This document shows, in pieces, positions 44,219-52,939 of a DNA stretch of 64,000 nucleotides. The stretch comes from an uncultured Eubacteriales bacterium (GTDB lineage Bacteria; Bacillota; Clostridia; Christensenellales; Aristaeellaceae). The notes under the pieces are model-generated. The model saw nothing but the letters and a program-made list of their open reading frames with translations. It searched no databases and was not told the DNA's origin. The DNA lies in NCBI GenBank assembly GCA_902790015.1, contig CADAQF010000005.1:24738-88737 (forward strand), read 5' to 3'. Made by a program: the position numbers and the translations under genes. Within the stretch, counting starts at the first letter, position 1; every line of letters begins with the position of its first letter.

Positions 44219-44855
44219 TCAGCCGATTACCTGATACCGCAGCCGCAGGTAGGAATCCTGCAGCGGAACTGCTTCCATCAGGCGCAGTACGCCCAATTGG
44301 TTCAATTCGTCCTTTGCCTGCAAGGAACGTCCGTCGATCAATGTAGCAGTATCCTTACCGCCGATCAGCACAGGGGCAACCACAATATCCACGAAGTCAA
44401 ACAGCTTTTCGCGCAGGAAAAGCGCATTTACCGTGCCACCGGACTGAATGGTCAGCCGATCGCAGCCGAATTGTTCTTTCAGGATCATTAGTGCGGCTGT
44501 CAGGGACAGCTTTTCCTGAAAGATGATATGCAGGTTTTTCGCTTTGGCGCGGAAAGCGGGATGATTTCTGTTTGTTGTGATCAGGACAAACTGTTTGGAT
44601 TTTGCGCAGAAATACCGAACGCCATGCTCATTCAGATGGCGATTATCCAGCAGGACGAAGGATACCGGGGTCTTGTCGGGCATATCGGCTGTGTTGACTC
44701 CCATTTTTGCCTGGACGCGGCCTGTGTTGAAGGACCACAGATCGGTGGATTGCTCGATCTCATAGCTGATCCACATCCATCTCGTCTGTCGCGCCTGTGC
44801 TGATTTTTCCGTCCACGGACATCAGCATAAACAGAGTCGTTATTGGCCGATTCAT
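44219..44855 (-). pseudogene. RibD C-terminal/dihydrofolate reductase-like gene with an internal out-of-frame deletion
   Basis: Starting at the ATG 44855, directly after a perfect AGGAGG, the frame reads MNRPITTLFMLMSVDGKIST (typical start of this family) and ends at a TGA near 44760. The remainder continues in another frame from there: SYEIEQSTDLWSFNTGRVQA through IQSGGTVNALFLREKLFD, VAPVLIGGKDTATL. Family members have about 20 residues between the two parts, so a deletion with frameshift is the simplest reading. Confidence 0.8.
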
Positions 44856-44858
44856 GGG

Positions 44859-45008
44859 TTATACCTCCTGATGGCTGATAAGCTGCTGCACTTCTTCCAT
44901 TTTCGGTGGATACAGCGGCAGCAGAAAACGGGAAATGGCCACAGCTGAGCACGCGCTGGCAAAGCGTACCGGCTCTTTGTCTGAAATAACATGCAGCAAA
45001 CCATTCAG
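44859..45008 (-). pseudogene. C-terminal fragment of a PfkB-family sugar kinase
   Basis: 50 codons ending in TAA at 44859 read LNGLLHVISDKEPVRFASACSAVAIS..., then KMEEVQQLI near the end. This is the final helix pattern of PfkB/ribokinase-type kinases (GLL...ALRFANACAALA). No N-terminal kinase sequence is present; the fragment begins inside the end of the preceding fragment. It is too short for normal ORF callers. Confidence 0.65.
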
Positions 45009-45400
45009 ACAAACCTGTATTTTTCTTCTGCTGCGCTGTTATAGAGTCTTACGAAAAGCGGGGGATCGGAAATGGCTTCAAAAACCTTTTTCTTACCGTA
45101 CTTCAGATCAACCAGTCCCTGCATATAGCATCCGAAATAATAGGCTGGATATTGCCTGATCGTTTTGCCTTTAAAATCAAAACGTTCATAGGTTCCGGAT
45201 ATGATCGCGGCGGCTTCTTCGGCGGACTTGTCTTTTAGCCGTCTGTAATCATTCTGAATCATCTCAAAGATCTCATCAAAATGATGCTCGTAGAATTCCA
45301 TGCCGTCGGGCTGCACGGCAAAAGTGCCGCCGTTATATTTAGGGGGTTTTCCTTTTGCTGCAAGATTATTGTTATAATGTACGGCAAGTCCTTCGTACCA
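45005..45400 (-). pseudogene. C-terminal fragment of an unrecognised protein, possibly a zinc protease-like family
   Basis: The frame is open from the junction at 45400 (WYEGLAVHYNNNLAAKGKPP) to TGA 45005: 131 codons with normal codon use but no good start (a GTG at 45316 is internal). The tail YYFGCYMQGLVDLKYGKKKV, AISDPPLFVRLYNSAA resembles ends of DUF2268/DUF5700-type putative zinc proteases, but I cannot confirm this. It is fused out of frame to the MATE fragment at TTCATGG (45398-45404). Confidence 0.5.
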
Positions 45401-45581
45401 TGAACACGAACAGGATCTGGCCCGCCGCGCTCACGCCCGACATTTTTACGTCCCCAAGCCCTGCCACCATGAAGTTGTCCACCAGGGAGACCAGGGACTG
45501 GATCAGCGACTGCAGCATCACGGGGATGCCTATCCTCAATGCCTGCCTGTAAAAGGGCAGGCTGCCGAAATATCTTTTCAT
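45399..45581 (-). pseudogene. N-terminal fragment of a MATE efflux protein
   Basis: 61 codons: MKRYFGSLPFYRQALRIGIP, VMLQSLIQSLVSLVDNFMVA, GLGDVKMSGVSAAGQILFVF, i.e. the first helices of a MATE family multidrug/Na+ antiporter. It is cut at about 45399, where unrelated coding sequence begins. It follows the TetR gene by 24 bases with a GGGAGG ribosome site, so it was most likely the pump controlled by that regulator. Confidence 0.8.
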
Positions 45582-45605
45582 AAAACCGCCTCCCTGGGCG
45601 ATGGT

Positions 45606-46196
45606 TCACACGCCGTATGTTTTGACAAAATGCCTGCTGAACATTTCCACCCGAGCGATCGCTTCTTCCGTTTTCTCCGGTTCCCGGTCGCACAGGTGAA
45701 TAAGGGCGGAAATCGGCGCGGTATAGGCAAAGGCAAGCATCCCGGGATCATCTTCCCGGAGCAGTCCCTTTTCCATCATGCCTGTGAATATCCGCGTGAA
45801 CAATTCGGTCAGACCGGTGAGGAAGTGCTTTGTCGCGAGTTCCCGCGCGCGTACGTCACGGTACTGCTCAAGAGTAAGCACCTTGCGGGTCATGATGATC
45901 TTCTCATCATGAATAGTTATGTTCACCATATGCATGGTCATCGAGACAAGTCCTTCCAGTGAGTCCGGCACAGGCGGCAGGCGCTCCGGCGAACCGAAAT
46001 GATCTCCGTAATAGGCGATCATCTGATCCAGCAGCGCATTCCAGATCGCTTCCTTGCTCTCAAAATGCTTATAGACCCCGGACTTCACAAGCCCGAGCGA
46101 CGCGCTCAGTTCACGGATATTGGTCCCTGCATAGCCGTTTTGAGAAAATATCTCCAGCGCGGCTTCCAGGATCCTTTCTTTCGTGTCGTTTGCCAT
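45606..46196 (-). CDS. TetR/AcrR family transcriptional regulator
   Basis: 196 residues. N-terminal helix-turn-helix: ILEAALEIFSQNGYAGTNIR, LSASLGLVKSGVYKHFESKE; the C-terminal ligand domain is divergent. ATG at 46196 is preceded by GGAGGG. The promoter upstream contains a 44-base palindrome overlapping the -10 and spacer, so autorepression is likely. The downstream MATE pump is truncated, leaving the regulator without its obvious target. Confidence 0.93.
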   Translation of the reverse strand: MANDTKERILEAALEIFSQNGYAGTNIRELSASLGLVKSGVYKHFESKEAIWNALLDQMIAYYGDHFGSPERLPPVPDSLEGLVSMTMHMVNITIHDEKIIMTRKVLTLEQYRDVRARELATKHFLTGLTELFTRIFTGMMEKGLLREDDPGMLAFAYTAPISALIHLCDREPEKTEEAIARVEMFSRHFVKTYGV

Positions 46197-46216
46197 GATT
46201 CCCTCCAATAATAAAG

Positions 46217-46265
46217 AAGTGACCTTTCATTCACTCATTATAGTGAACGAAAGGTCACTTGTCAA
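46217..46265 (-). promoter_or_regulatory. Promoter and palindromic operator of the TetR gene
   Basis: Minus-strand TTGACA (46260-46265), 17-base spacer, TATAAT (46237-46242): full consensus. A 44-base inverted repeat (arms 46217-46235 and 46242-46260, 18 of 19 pairs, spacer CATTAT) covers it; arm halves AAGTGACCTTTC and TTCACT. This is the expected shape of a TetR-dimer-pair operator. Confidence 0.85.
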
Positions 46266-46575
46266 GGTCCTGTGTTATTTCATTCCGTTCTGACAAAAAA
46301 GTCTTTGACAAGGGGCACTGTTTCTATGACAGTCCTGCGGATTTGGGCGAACAAAACCTCGCAGGAGACGCGGCTCCATATGCACCGGCACAGAGACAAT
46401 GAGCATGTACAGGATCATCACCCGAACATGCATCCGGCGTTTTATGATCAGCGCTCCTCATTTACAGCAGGGCAGATCAGTATCCCCATGTGATAAGCTC
46501 CCATTCCAGCTTTTTTGAGAGCTTGCCTTCCGCAGTGCTTCACCACCTTCTGGCTTTGCTTTGCACGTAAAGCTG
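46266..46575. other. Intergenic region
   Basis: About 310 bases between the TetR promoter and the end of the FMN-binding protein gene. No gene, terminator or repeat that I can defend. Confidence 0.5.
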
Positions 46576-48660
46576 TCATTCTTCCTGCTTCACCCAACTG
46601 ATGGTTCCGTCATCCGCTGTCAGTGTCAGGACCGTCTGCCCGGCGTCGTTGACCGACATGGCAAAAGGAGCCGCCTCGGCTTCGCCTTCCAGGTTGCTGT
46701 ATGCCACATACAGGCCGATGCCGTCACCCTTTTCGCCGTTATCCACCGCATAGGCTTCAAAGTCCGCGGTCTGCGTGCCGTTCATGATGGTGACGCCGTG
46801 GCCCGCCTCATCGATCGTCATGCTCAGGTCGACAGCGGCGTAGGCTTCGCCCAGGGGAGACAGATCAGCCTGCCAGGTTCCCACGAAACCCAGGCCGCTG
46901 ATCTGGCGCAGCGCCGCGTCCGCGTGGGAGGAGTAATCCATGTTTTCCAGGCAGAACAGGGCGATCACGTTATTGATAACGTCCGCATCGGCTTTTTCAT
47001 CGATGCCCGCCGCCAGCCAGTAGGCATAGGGACCCACCATGTAGCCCTGCAGAGCCTCCAGGTCGCTGCCATAGCGGAATTCCAGATGCCAGGTGGTATC
47101 CATGGTATCTTCCCGCATCATGAAGTAATTGAATTCTCCCGCTTCGTCGGTGCTCTTGTAGACGTCCACAGGGAAGGCCATGGAGATTTCCTCACCCTGA
47201 TACATCATGGTTTCGCCTTCACCGATATTGTACTGGCCAAGATATTCATAGGTATGGGTTTCCTGGGTGCCGTCGGTCTTCAGGATCGTGACCGTATCAT
47301 CCTTGAAGGTCAGGCTCTGCGCCCCGTTAATGAAATGGCAGTCAAAGGCGTAGCCGCCGTTCGCAAAGGCGGCGATGGCGTCCTCGCCGTGCAGGTTGCT
47401 GGTGACCGATCCCTGCAGGGCAGTCGCCATTGCGGGCGCCATGTCCTCGCCCATGACCGCGCCGATATAATCCACCCAGAGGGGATTCCATTCCTCCGTC
47501 ACGATGGTATCGAACAGGCTCACGTAGGTAGTGCCGTTTTCTCCGGCAATGGCAGGCAGAACGCCCAGTTTGGCATAGGAGAAGACCAGTTCGGGATAAC
47601 CGAAGGCAGCCACCGTCACGGTGTACTGCTTTCCGGCTTCGAACAGCGGGTTTTCACTGCCGTCGCGGGCCTTTACGATCCCGTCCGCGTTCAGCACGCC
47701 GTTTTCATCCAGCGCGATGAAACTGCCCACCGTCCCGTGGTGGCCGACGATTTCCTGCTCGGCGGCTTTTTCCGCGCCCTTTGCCAGGATCTGTACGTGC
47801 TGGATGTTCTGCAGGTAATCGGTGATAGAACCGGAAGCCAGCGCGATGCCCTGCCCGTCAAAGGTGATATCGCCGGCAGCCAGGCCGCTGTCGATGATGA
47901 AATAGGGGGCCTGGGCCGCTGCGGGACCGCCTTCGAAAGAGGGAGAACGATACTTGCCACTGGCGTCCACGACGTTCACATAGTAGCAGCCGGCCTTCAG
48001 CGTTTCAGGCTCCGCGAAAGTGATGGTCACCTTGCCGTCAGCGATATCGACCGTATAGCTGTCAGCGGGTACGATCTCCTCGTTGCGCACGCCCCAGCGG
48101 ATGTCCAGCACCTGCAGCTCGAAGTCTTCCGGCAGGGCGTTCTGCAGGATCACGATGCCTCCGTCCACAGCTTCCACCGGCAGGGCGCAGCCCTCCACCG
48201 GCAGGAAGGTCTTGCCTGCCTTACCTTCCAGGGCATTGATGACGGCTTCCTGCGCGGCGGCGCTGACCATGGTCGCGCCCGATACGGCGTCCGCACCGCC
48301 GGAGGTCATGTCCATCGCCTGGACTTCCTCCATGGTTTTGCCCACAAAGCGATCCAGCAAGCCGGCGCTGACAGCCGCGTAGTAATAGGGCTTGTTCTTC
48401 TTGGCCCATAATTCCTCGTTGCCTTCCTGCACGGAGCCTGCTGTGCCGGTGCCGTTGTCCGTTACGGCGGTGATGACGCCGTTATCATCAACGCTAACAC
48501 TCAGCTTCACATTGTAAAACGGGGGATGAATGAAGGGGGCGGTGGAGGGGTAATTGCGCTGATCCACATTGGCATCGCCCTCCAGCGTCTGATCCGCCAG
48601 CGCCGCACACGCGCACAGCGCCAGGCACAGTACCAGCACGACAGTCAAGAGCTTCTTCAT
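46576..48660 (-). CDS. Secreted FMN-binding domain protein with ZinT-like metal-binding region
   Basis: 694 residues. Signal peptide (about 1-22, LLTVVLVLCLALCACAALA). FMN_bind domain at about 45-150 with the flavinylation motif DAVSGATMVS; T130 would carry FMN after ApbE action. Middle part (about 180-380) is beta-rich, of unknown fold. Then a region like ZinT (YodA) lipocalin: GGYAFDCHFINGAQSLTFKD, TYEYLGQYNIGEGETMMYQG, TWHLEFRYGSDLEALQGYMV. A final domain has GFVGTWQADLSPLGEA. It lies in a three-gene set with a flavodoxin and DUF3793, downstream of a TTAG-N6-CTAA site, pointing to metal-linked extracytoplasmic electron transfer. Confidence 0.82.
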   Translation of the reverse strand: MKKLLTVVLVLCLALCACAALADQTLEGDANVDQRNYPSTAPFIHPPFYNVKLSVSVDDNGVITAVTDNGTGTAGSVQEGNEELWAKKNKPYYYAAVSAGLLDRFVGKTMEEVQAMDMTSGGADAVSGATMVSAAAQEAVINALEGKAGKTFLPVEGCALPVEAVDGGIVILQNALPEDFELQVLDIRWGVRNEEIVPADSYTVDIADGKVTITFAEPETLKAGCYYVNVVDASGKYRSPSFEGGPAAAQAPYFIIDSGLAAGDITFDGQGIALASGSITDYLQNIQHVQILAKGAEKAAEQEIVGHHGTVGSFIALDENGVLNADGIVKARDGSENPLFEAGKQYTVTVAAFGYPELVFSYAKLGVLPAIAGENGTTYVSLFDTIVTEEWNPLWVDYIGAVMGEDMAPAMATALQGSVTSNLHGEDAIAAFANGGYAFDCHFINGAQSLTFKDDTVTILKTDGTQETHTYEYLGQYNIGEGETMMYQGEEISMAFPVDVYKSTDEAGEFNYFMMREDTMDTTWHLEFRYGSDLEALQGYMVGPYAYWLAAGIDEKADADVINNVIALFCLENMDYSSHADAALRQISGLGFVGTWQADLSPLGEAYAAVDLSMTIDEAGHGVTIMNGTQTADFEAYAVDNGEKGDGIGLYVAYSNLEGEAEAAPFAMSVNDAGQTVLTLTADDGTISWVKQEE

Positions 48661-48676
48661 ATTCTTTGTCCTCCTT

Positions 48677-49096
48677 TTATTTCGTCAGTTCTGCGCCCAG
48701 CGCCCTGCAGGCTGCCAACGCATCTTCATCCGGTGCTTCGTTGGCCATTACGCTCGCTGCGGCCAGCGTGATGCCCTTTTCCGCGCAGCGCGCCTCCCAG
48801 GAGCGCATCCATTCGCCATCGCCCCAGCCGTAGGAGCCGAACAGCGCTACTTTCTTGCCAATGAGAGCCGGTTCGATGCCCTCCAGCATCGGCAGGAATT
48901 CCGAGTCCTCCAGCTCCTCCGCACCCATGGCAGGGCAGCCCAGCGCCACCGCGTCATAGGCAGAAATGCCGTTCACCTCCGCACAGGTCAGCAGGCTCAC
49001 GTCGGCGCCAGCCTCCCTGGCTCCCTCCGCCACAGCCTCCGCCATGGTCCGGGTGTTGCCCGTTCCGCTCCAGTAGATGACCGCGAGTTTGTTCAT
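48677..49096 (-). CDS. Flavodoxin
   Basis: 139 residues. Starts NKLAVIYWSGTGNTRTMAEA (FMN phosphate loop), then ALGCPAMGAEELEDSEFLPM and VALFGSYGWGDGEWMRSWEA: a short-chain flavodoxin typical of Clostridia. It overlaps the DUF3793 gene by 4 bases (ATGA). It is probably induced by low iron as a ferredoxin substitute, or an electron donor to the flavin/iron system here; both are inferences. Confidence 0.95.
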   Translation of the reverse strand: MNKLAVIYWSGTGNTRTMAEAVAEGAREAGADVSLLTCAEVNGISAYDAVALGCPAMGAEELEDSEFLPMLEGIEPALIGKKVALFGSYGWGDGEWMRSWEARCAEKGITLAAASVMANEAPDEDALAACRALGAELTK

Positions 49097-49689
49097 GCTG
49101 TTTCCTTCCTTTCATTGGAAATTGTTTTGTATGAAAACTGCCTCGGCTGAATCGTCAGCCTGGACAGGCTCCATCCTTCACGGCTTCGCTGCAGATAGGC
49201 GTTGGTGCAATGTCTGCAGCGCGCGAAATACCGCCGGGCTTCCTGTTCGTCGCTCTCGAATACCTTCCAGAGACCGGTGCATTTGCAGCTCTTGTGCTCC
49301 ATAAAGCCACGCACATCCACGGGTGGATAACCGAGGAACAGACCGATCTCATGGGGAAAAGAATCACACTCCCTCAGTCGGCGAACGAGGCAGGCGATCC
49401 GTTGAACCGGCGTGCCGTCTGGATACCCGTTTTCCCGCAGGATAGCTTCCGCAAGCGGATCACGCAAATCGGCTTCCAGCATATCCATGCGGCAGAGATA
49501 GATCAGCGCCTTTCCCTCCCGATACCGGAGCGGCAGGGCTGTGACGCCCTTCCTGAGAATGCAGTGATTGACTGCTCTGAGGCTTTCTGTCATTTCCTTT
49601 CGGTTCTCAAAAGCACAGTTGAACAGGCTCCCGGTTTTGATGGCCGCCAGGGTCGGCGCACAGCAGCGGATCACCATTTCTTCTGACAT
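49093..49689 (-). CDS. DUF3793 family protein
   Basis: 198 residues. Family marks: EEMVIRCCAPTLAAIKTGSL, LPLRYREGKALIYLCRMDML, FPHEIGLFLGYPPVDVRGFM, CKCTGLWKVFESDEQEA, RCRHCTNAYL. ATG at 49689 with AGGAGG; the frame runs to 49752 without a signal. DUF3793 genes often sit beside flavodoxins and iron genes in Clostridia; biochemical role is unknown. First gene of the three-gene operon under operator A. Confidence 0.9.
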   Translation of the reverse strand: MSEEMVIRCCAPTLAAIKTGSLFNCAFENRKEMTESLRAVNHCILRKGVTALPLRYREGKALIYLCRMDMLEADLRDPLAEAILRENGYPDGTPVQRIACLVRRLRECDSFPHEIGLFLGYPPVDVRGFMEHKSCKCTGLWKVFESDEQEARRYFARCRHCTNAYLQRSREGWSLSRLTIQPRQFSYKTISNERKETA

Positions 49690-49707
49690 AAAAACCTCCT
49701 TATGTAT

Positions 49708-49723
49708 GTTAGTTATTTCTAAC
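49708..49723 (-). promoter_or_regulatory. TTAG-N6-CTAA operator A
   Basis: GTTAG-TTATTT-CTAAC, 19 bases upstream of the DUF3793 start. Same palindrome as at 53699, 53724 and 53849. Confidence 0.65.
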
Positions 49724-49886
49724 TCACGACCGAAATGAATGCCGCTCATCATGAGAAAAGCAGAATAACGAGCGGCTTATGGGGCGCTGTCTTGCCTGTC
49801 AGCCTTTTCCAAAGTGGAACAATCCTTTATTCTCACAGACTTCTTCCCCTACAGAGACAGATGTATAGCCTGCATCCGGGGAACGA

Positions 49887-52181
49887 TCATTCCTCTGTTT
49901 TCAGCGCCGCCACCATATCGATATGGCGGTTTTTGCGGGCGACCATCAGACCTACAACCAGCGAGACGCCGAAGGTCAGCAGCGTGCTGATGAGCCAGGT
50001 GGACAGACCCAGCACCAGCTTCAGTTCATATTCCGCGGCCAGGGCTGTCAGCAGGTATTGCAGCACGCCGATGCCGGCAGGCATGCCGATCAGGATGCCG
50101 ATCACCGTCAGCCACAGATTCTGGCTGATCAGCAGCCGCCCGATTTTACTGTCCTTGAAGCCCACCACCTTGAGGGTCGCCATTTCCCGGTAGCGTTCCG
50201 TATAGCTCATCACGCCCAGGTTGTAGAGCACCACGATGCCCAGGATCACCGCCGCCAGCACCAGCAGCCAGACCATCTTGTTCATCAGATCCATGAAGGT
50301 GTCAAAGGAATCCATGATGGATTGCTTGCTCTGCTTGTTCAGGATATGCTTATCCTCCGGGATGTCCGTTTCATCCGTAAAAATGGAGGAAACGGCATAG
50401 GCTATGCCTGTTTGATCGGCAAAGGCCCGCGTCATGAAGATGCCTTCCGTCATGGAATCCAGCACGCCCGCAACGGGCACGGAATAATGCTCGTCGCTGT
50501 CGTACGGGGAGAAGGACAGCGTATCTCCCGCTTTCAGCTTGTGATCCCGGGCGATCCGGCCGCAGATATAAACCCCGCCGTCGGTCAGGGGAACGATGCG
50601 CATATCGGTGTCCGCGAAACGCACTTTGTCATGGGTGACGGAATAGATTTCCATCGAATACCCCTTATCACCGATCTGGATGGCGCGGGAGGCGGCCCAG
50701 TCGCCGTTCAGCCGTTCCGCCAGGGCTTCGGCCTCCTCCAGCGTGGTATTATCGCTGTCCAGGTTGACCCGGGTATTGTAGTGGATGGCCTTGTCATAGA
50801 AAACATCCAGGAAGGCGTCCATGGTATCCTTCATGCCCAGACCGCCCACCAGCAGCACTGTGCACCCAACGATGCCAAACAGCGTCATCAGGCTCCGGGC
50901 CTTATGGCGCACGCAATCCCGCAGGTTCCATTTGGTGCCGAAGCCCAGGGCCTTGAAACGCTTTGTTTCCTCAAACCGCAGGTGCTTCATGCGCTTGGGC
51001 GTATAGGGCCGCAGGGCGTCCGCCGCCGTGCCGGAGAGCATTTTCCGCACGGACAGGAAGCCGATCAGCGTCAGGAACGCGTTGATCCCGATCAGCACGA
51101 ACCAGGTGAAGGACGGCGCGTGCAGCGACCAGGAGGGCATATCGATGTATGTAGCCATGGCGCCGTCCGGATTCATAATAAACCAGCCCAGCCAATACCC
51201 GATGCCAATGCCCAGCACCGTGCCCATCAGACCGATCATCAGAGCATAAGCGGAATAATGAATCAGGATGCGCCTGTCCTTGAAGCCCAGGGCTTTGAAG
51301 GTGCCGATCTGCGTTTTTTCGCTGGCGCAGATGCGGTGCATGGTGGTCACCATGGTCAGGATGGCGATGGCCAGGAACAGTACCGGCAGGATGGAGGCCA
51401 TGGTTTTTCCTTCATTGATTTCGCCTTGCGCTTCGGCCCAGGAGACGGTTTCATCCTTGGAGAGAATAAGCCGCGTGCTGCCCAGCGCCTGATCCGCCGC
51501 CGCCACGAAAGCGGCCTTGTCCAGCGTGGATTTCACGTTGATCTGATGATACAGAGAGCCGATCATCATTTTGTACAGCGCCGGGACAGCCCGATCCAGC
51601 ATGGCCGGGGAAATATACACGTAGCCGTAGGAGGAATAATCCGGCATCATCTGATTGGAATCCGGCAGGCAGATCAGATATTCGCTGGATTTCACCAGCC
51701 CCTTGACGGTGCCTCGGACGGTTATGGTCTGGTAAGTCAATGTCAGCTGATCACCGATGCCGATACCGTTGGCGGCCGCATAGGAGTCCGACAGCCAGAA
51801 GCCGTCCGGATCCTGTTCGTCATAAGGCTCGCCGGCCATCAGCAGGACGCCTGACACGTTCATGTTCTCGCTGACAGTCAGGGCCAGGGTATCCGTGTCA
51901 TCCCTGACCGCCACGTTCAGGGAAAGAAAGCGGGTGGCGTCCTCCACGCCGGGGATGGCTTTTACGGCCTCCAGGTCCTTTTCGCTGAACCCTTTGTCGT
52001 TATAGATGCGGAAATCGGCAAAGCCGGTGGCGTCGTAGATTTCCCTGGTATTGACCTCCAGGGAATACCATTCCACATGGAAGCCCAGGAACACGCCCAC
52101 ACCCAGGGCTACCATGATGACCATGGAAATAAACTGCGCTTTGTATCGCCATAGGGTACGAAACATTTTTTTCAGCAGCAT
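49887..52181 (-). CDS. FtsX-like ABC transporter permease (two FtsX domains)
   Basis: 764 residues. Helix near the N-terminus (QFISMVIMVALGVGVFLGFH), a 220-residue extracytoplasmic domain, FtsX domain 1 (about 265-385, SEKTQIGTFKALGFKDRRI), a second N-terminal-like helix and extracytoplasmic domain, and FtsX domain 2 (about 635-760, SYTERYREMATLKVVGFKDS). Ten or so helices in all, as in LolC/MacB-like single-chain exporters. Coupled to its ATPase by TGATG. Substrate unknown; the location suggests a role in metal or cell-envelope response. Confidence 0.9.
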   Translation of the reverse strand: MLLKKMFRTLWRYKAQFISMVIMVALGVGVFLGFHVEWYSLEVNTREIYDATGFADFRIYNDKGFSEKDLEAVKAIPGVEDATRFLSLNVAVRDDTDTLALTVSENMNVSGVLLMAGEPYDEQDPDGFWLSDSYAAANGIGIGDQLTLTYQTITVRGTVKGLVKSSEYLICLPDSNQMMPDYSSYGYVYISPAMLDRAVPALYKMMIGSLYHQINVKSTLDKAAFVAAADQALGSTRLILSKDETVSWAEAQGEINEGKTMASILPVLFLAIAILTMVTTMHRICASEKTQIGTFKALGFKDRRILIHYSAYALMIGLMGTVLGIGIGYWLGWFIMNPDGAMATYIDMPSWSLHAPSFTWFVLIGINAFLTLIGFLSVRKMLSGTAADALRPYTPKRMKHLRFEETKRFKALGFGTKWNLRDCVRHKARSLMTLFGIVGCTVLLVGGLGMKDTMDAFLDVFYDKAIHYNTRVNLDSDNTTLEEAEALAERLNGDWAASRAIQIGDKGYSMEIYSVTHDKVRFADTDMRIVPLTDGGVYICGRIARDHKLKAGDTLSFSPYDSDEHYSVPVAGVLDSMTEGIFMTRAFADQTGIAYAVSSIFTDETDIPEDKHILNKQSKQSIMDSFDTFMDLMNKMVWLLVLAAVILGIVVLYNLGVMSYTERYREMATLKVVGFKDSKIGRLLISQNLWLTVIGILIGMPAGIGVLQYLLTALAAEYELKLVLGLSTWLISTLLTFGVSLVVGLMVARKNRHIDMVAALKTEE

Positions 52182-52882
52182 CACCAGTCCACCTCTTCCA
52201 CGGACAGAGGGTGATCCTGGTTTTCGCAGGCCTCAATTTTCCCGTTCTTCACCCGGATCACGGTGTCCGCCATTTTGGCAATATTCTGGTTATGGGTCAC
52301 GATGATGATGGTTTTGCCCATATCCCGCGCCATGGAAAGCAGAAGCCTGAGCACCATCACACCGGTCTGGGAATCCAGCGCGCCGGTGGGTTCGTCGCAC
52401 AGCAGGATATGTGGATTCTTTGCCAGTGCCCTGGCAATGGACACGCGCTGCTGCTCGCCGCCGGACAATTCGGAGGGAAACTGATGGATATGATCGGCAA
52501 GCCCCACGGCCTTCAGCATATCGTGGCTGCTCAGTGGGTTTGGCGCGATCTCCTTCACCAGCGCCACGTTTTCGATCACGGTCAGGGTGGGGATCAGATT
52601 GTAGCTTTGAAATACGAACCCCACGGACGCCGCCCGGTATTCGGCCAGCTCGTTGGGCGTCAGGGTGGAAATATCTCTGCCGTTTACCAGGATGGTTCCC
52701 TCCGTGGGGCTGTCCAGCCCGCCCAGCAGGTTCAGCAGCGTGCTTTTTCCGGCTCCACTGGGGCCCAGCACCACGATGAATTTCCCTTCCTCCAGGCTCA
52801 GGGTCACATGATCCAGCGCCCGCTGCTCATGCTCGCCGTTCCGATAGACTCTTGATACGTCTTTGAATTCCACGATTGCCAT
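52181..52882 (-). CDS. ABC transporter ATP-binding protein (MacB/LolD type)
   Basis: 233 residues. Walker A GPSGAGKS, Q-loop VFQSYNLIPTLTVIEN, signature LSGGEQQRVSIARAL, Walker B ILLCDEPTGALD, switch VTHNQN. The LolD/MacB-type Q-loop matches the FtsX-like partner downstream. Confidence 0.95.
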   Translation of the reverse strand: MAIVEFKDVSRVYRNGEHEQRALDHVTLSLEEGKFIVVLGPSGAGKSTLLNLLGGLDSPTEGTILVNGRDISTLTPNELAEYRAASVGFVFQSYNLIPTLTVIENVALVKEIAPNPLSSHDMLKAVGLADHIHQFPSELSGGEQQRVSIARALAKNPHILLCDEPTGALDSQTGVMVLRLLLSMARDMGKTIIIVTHNQNIAKMADTVIRVKNGKIEACENQDHPLSVEEVDW

Positions 52883-52939
52883 GATGGTTTCGCTCCTTTT
52901 TGACTGTAAAAATATCTGAAGAAATGTCTGAATTCGTGT

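Noticed and set aside
46561..48411. 616-codon open frame on the plus strand
   Set aside because: Antisense to the FMN-binding/ZinT-like gene, which has a signal peptide and flavin motif. No ribosome site.
49923..51854. Very long open frame on the plus strand
   Set aside because: It lies opposite the FtsX-like permease gene; it has no ribosome site and its protein is of antisense composition (His/Gln/Gly-rich, no domains). GC-rich third positions keep antisense frames open.
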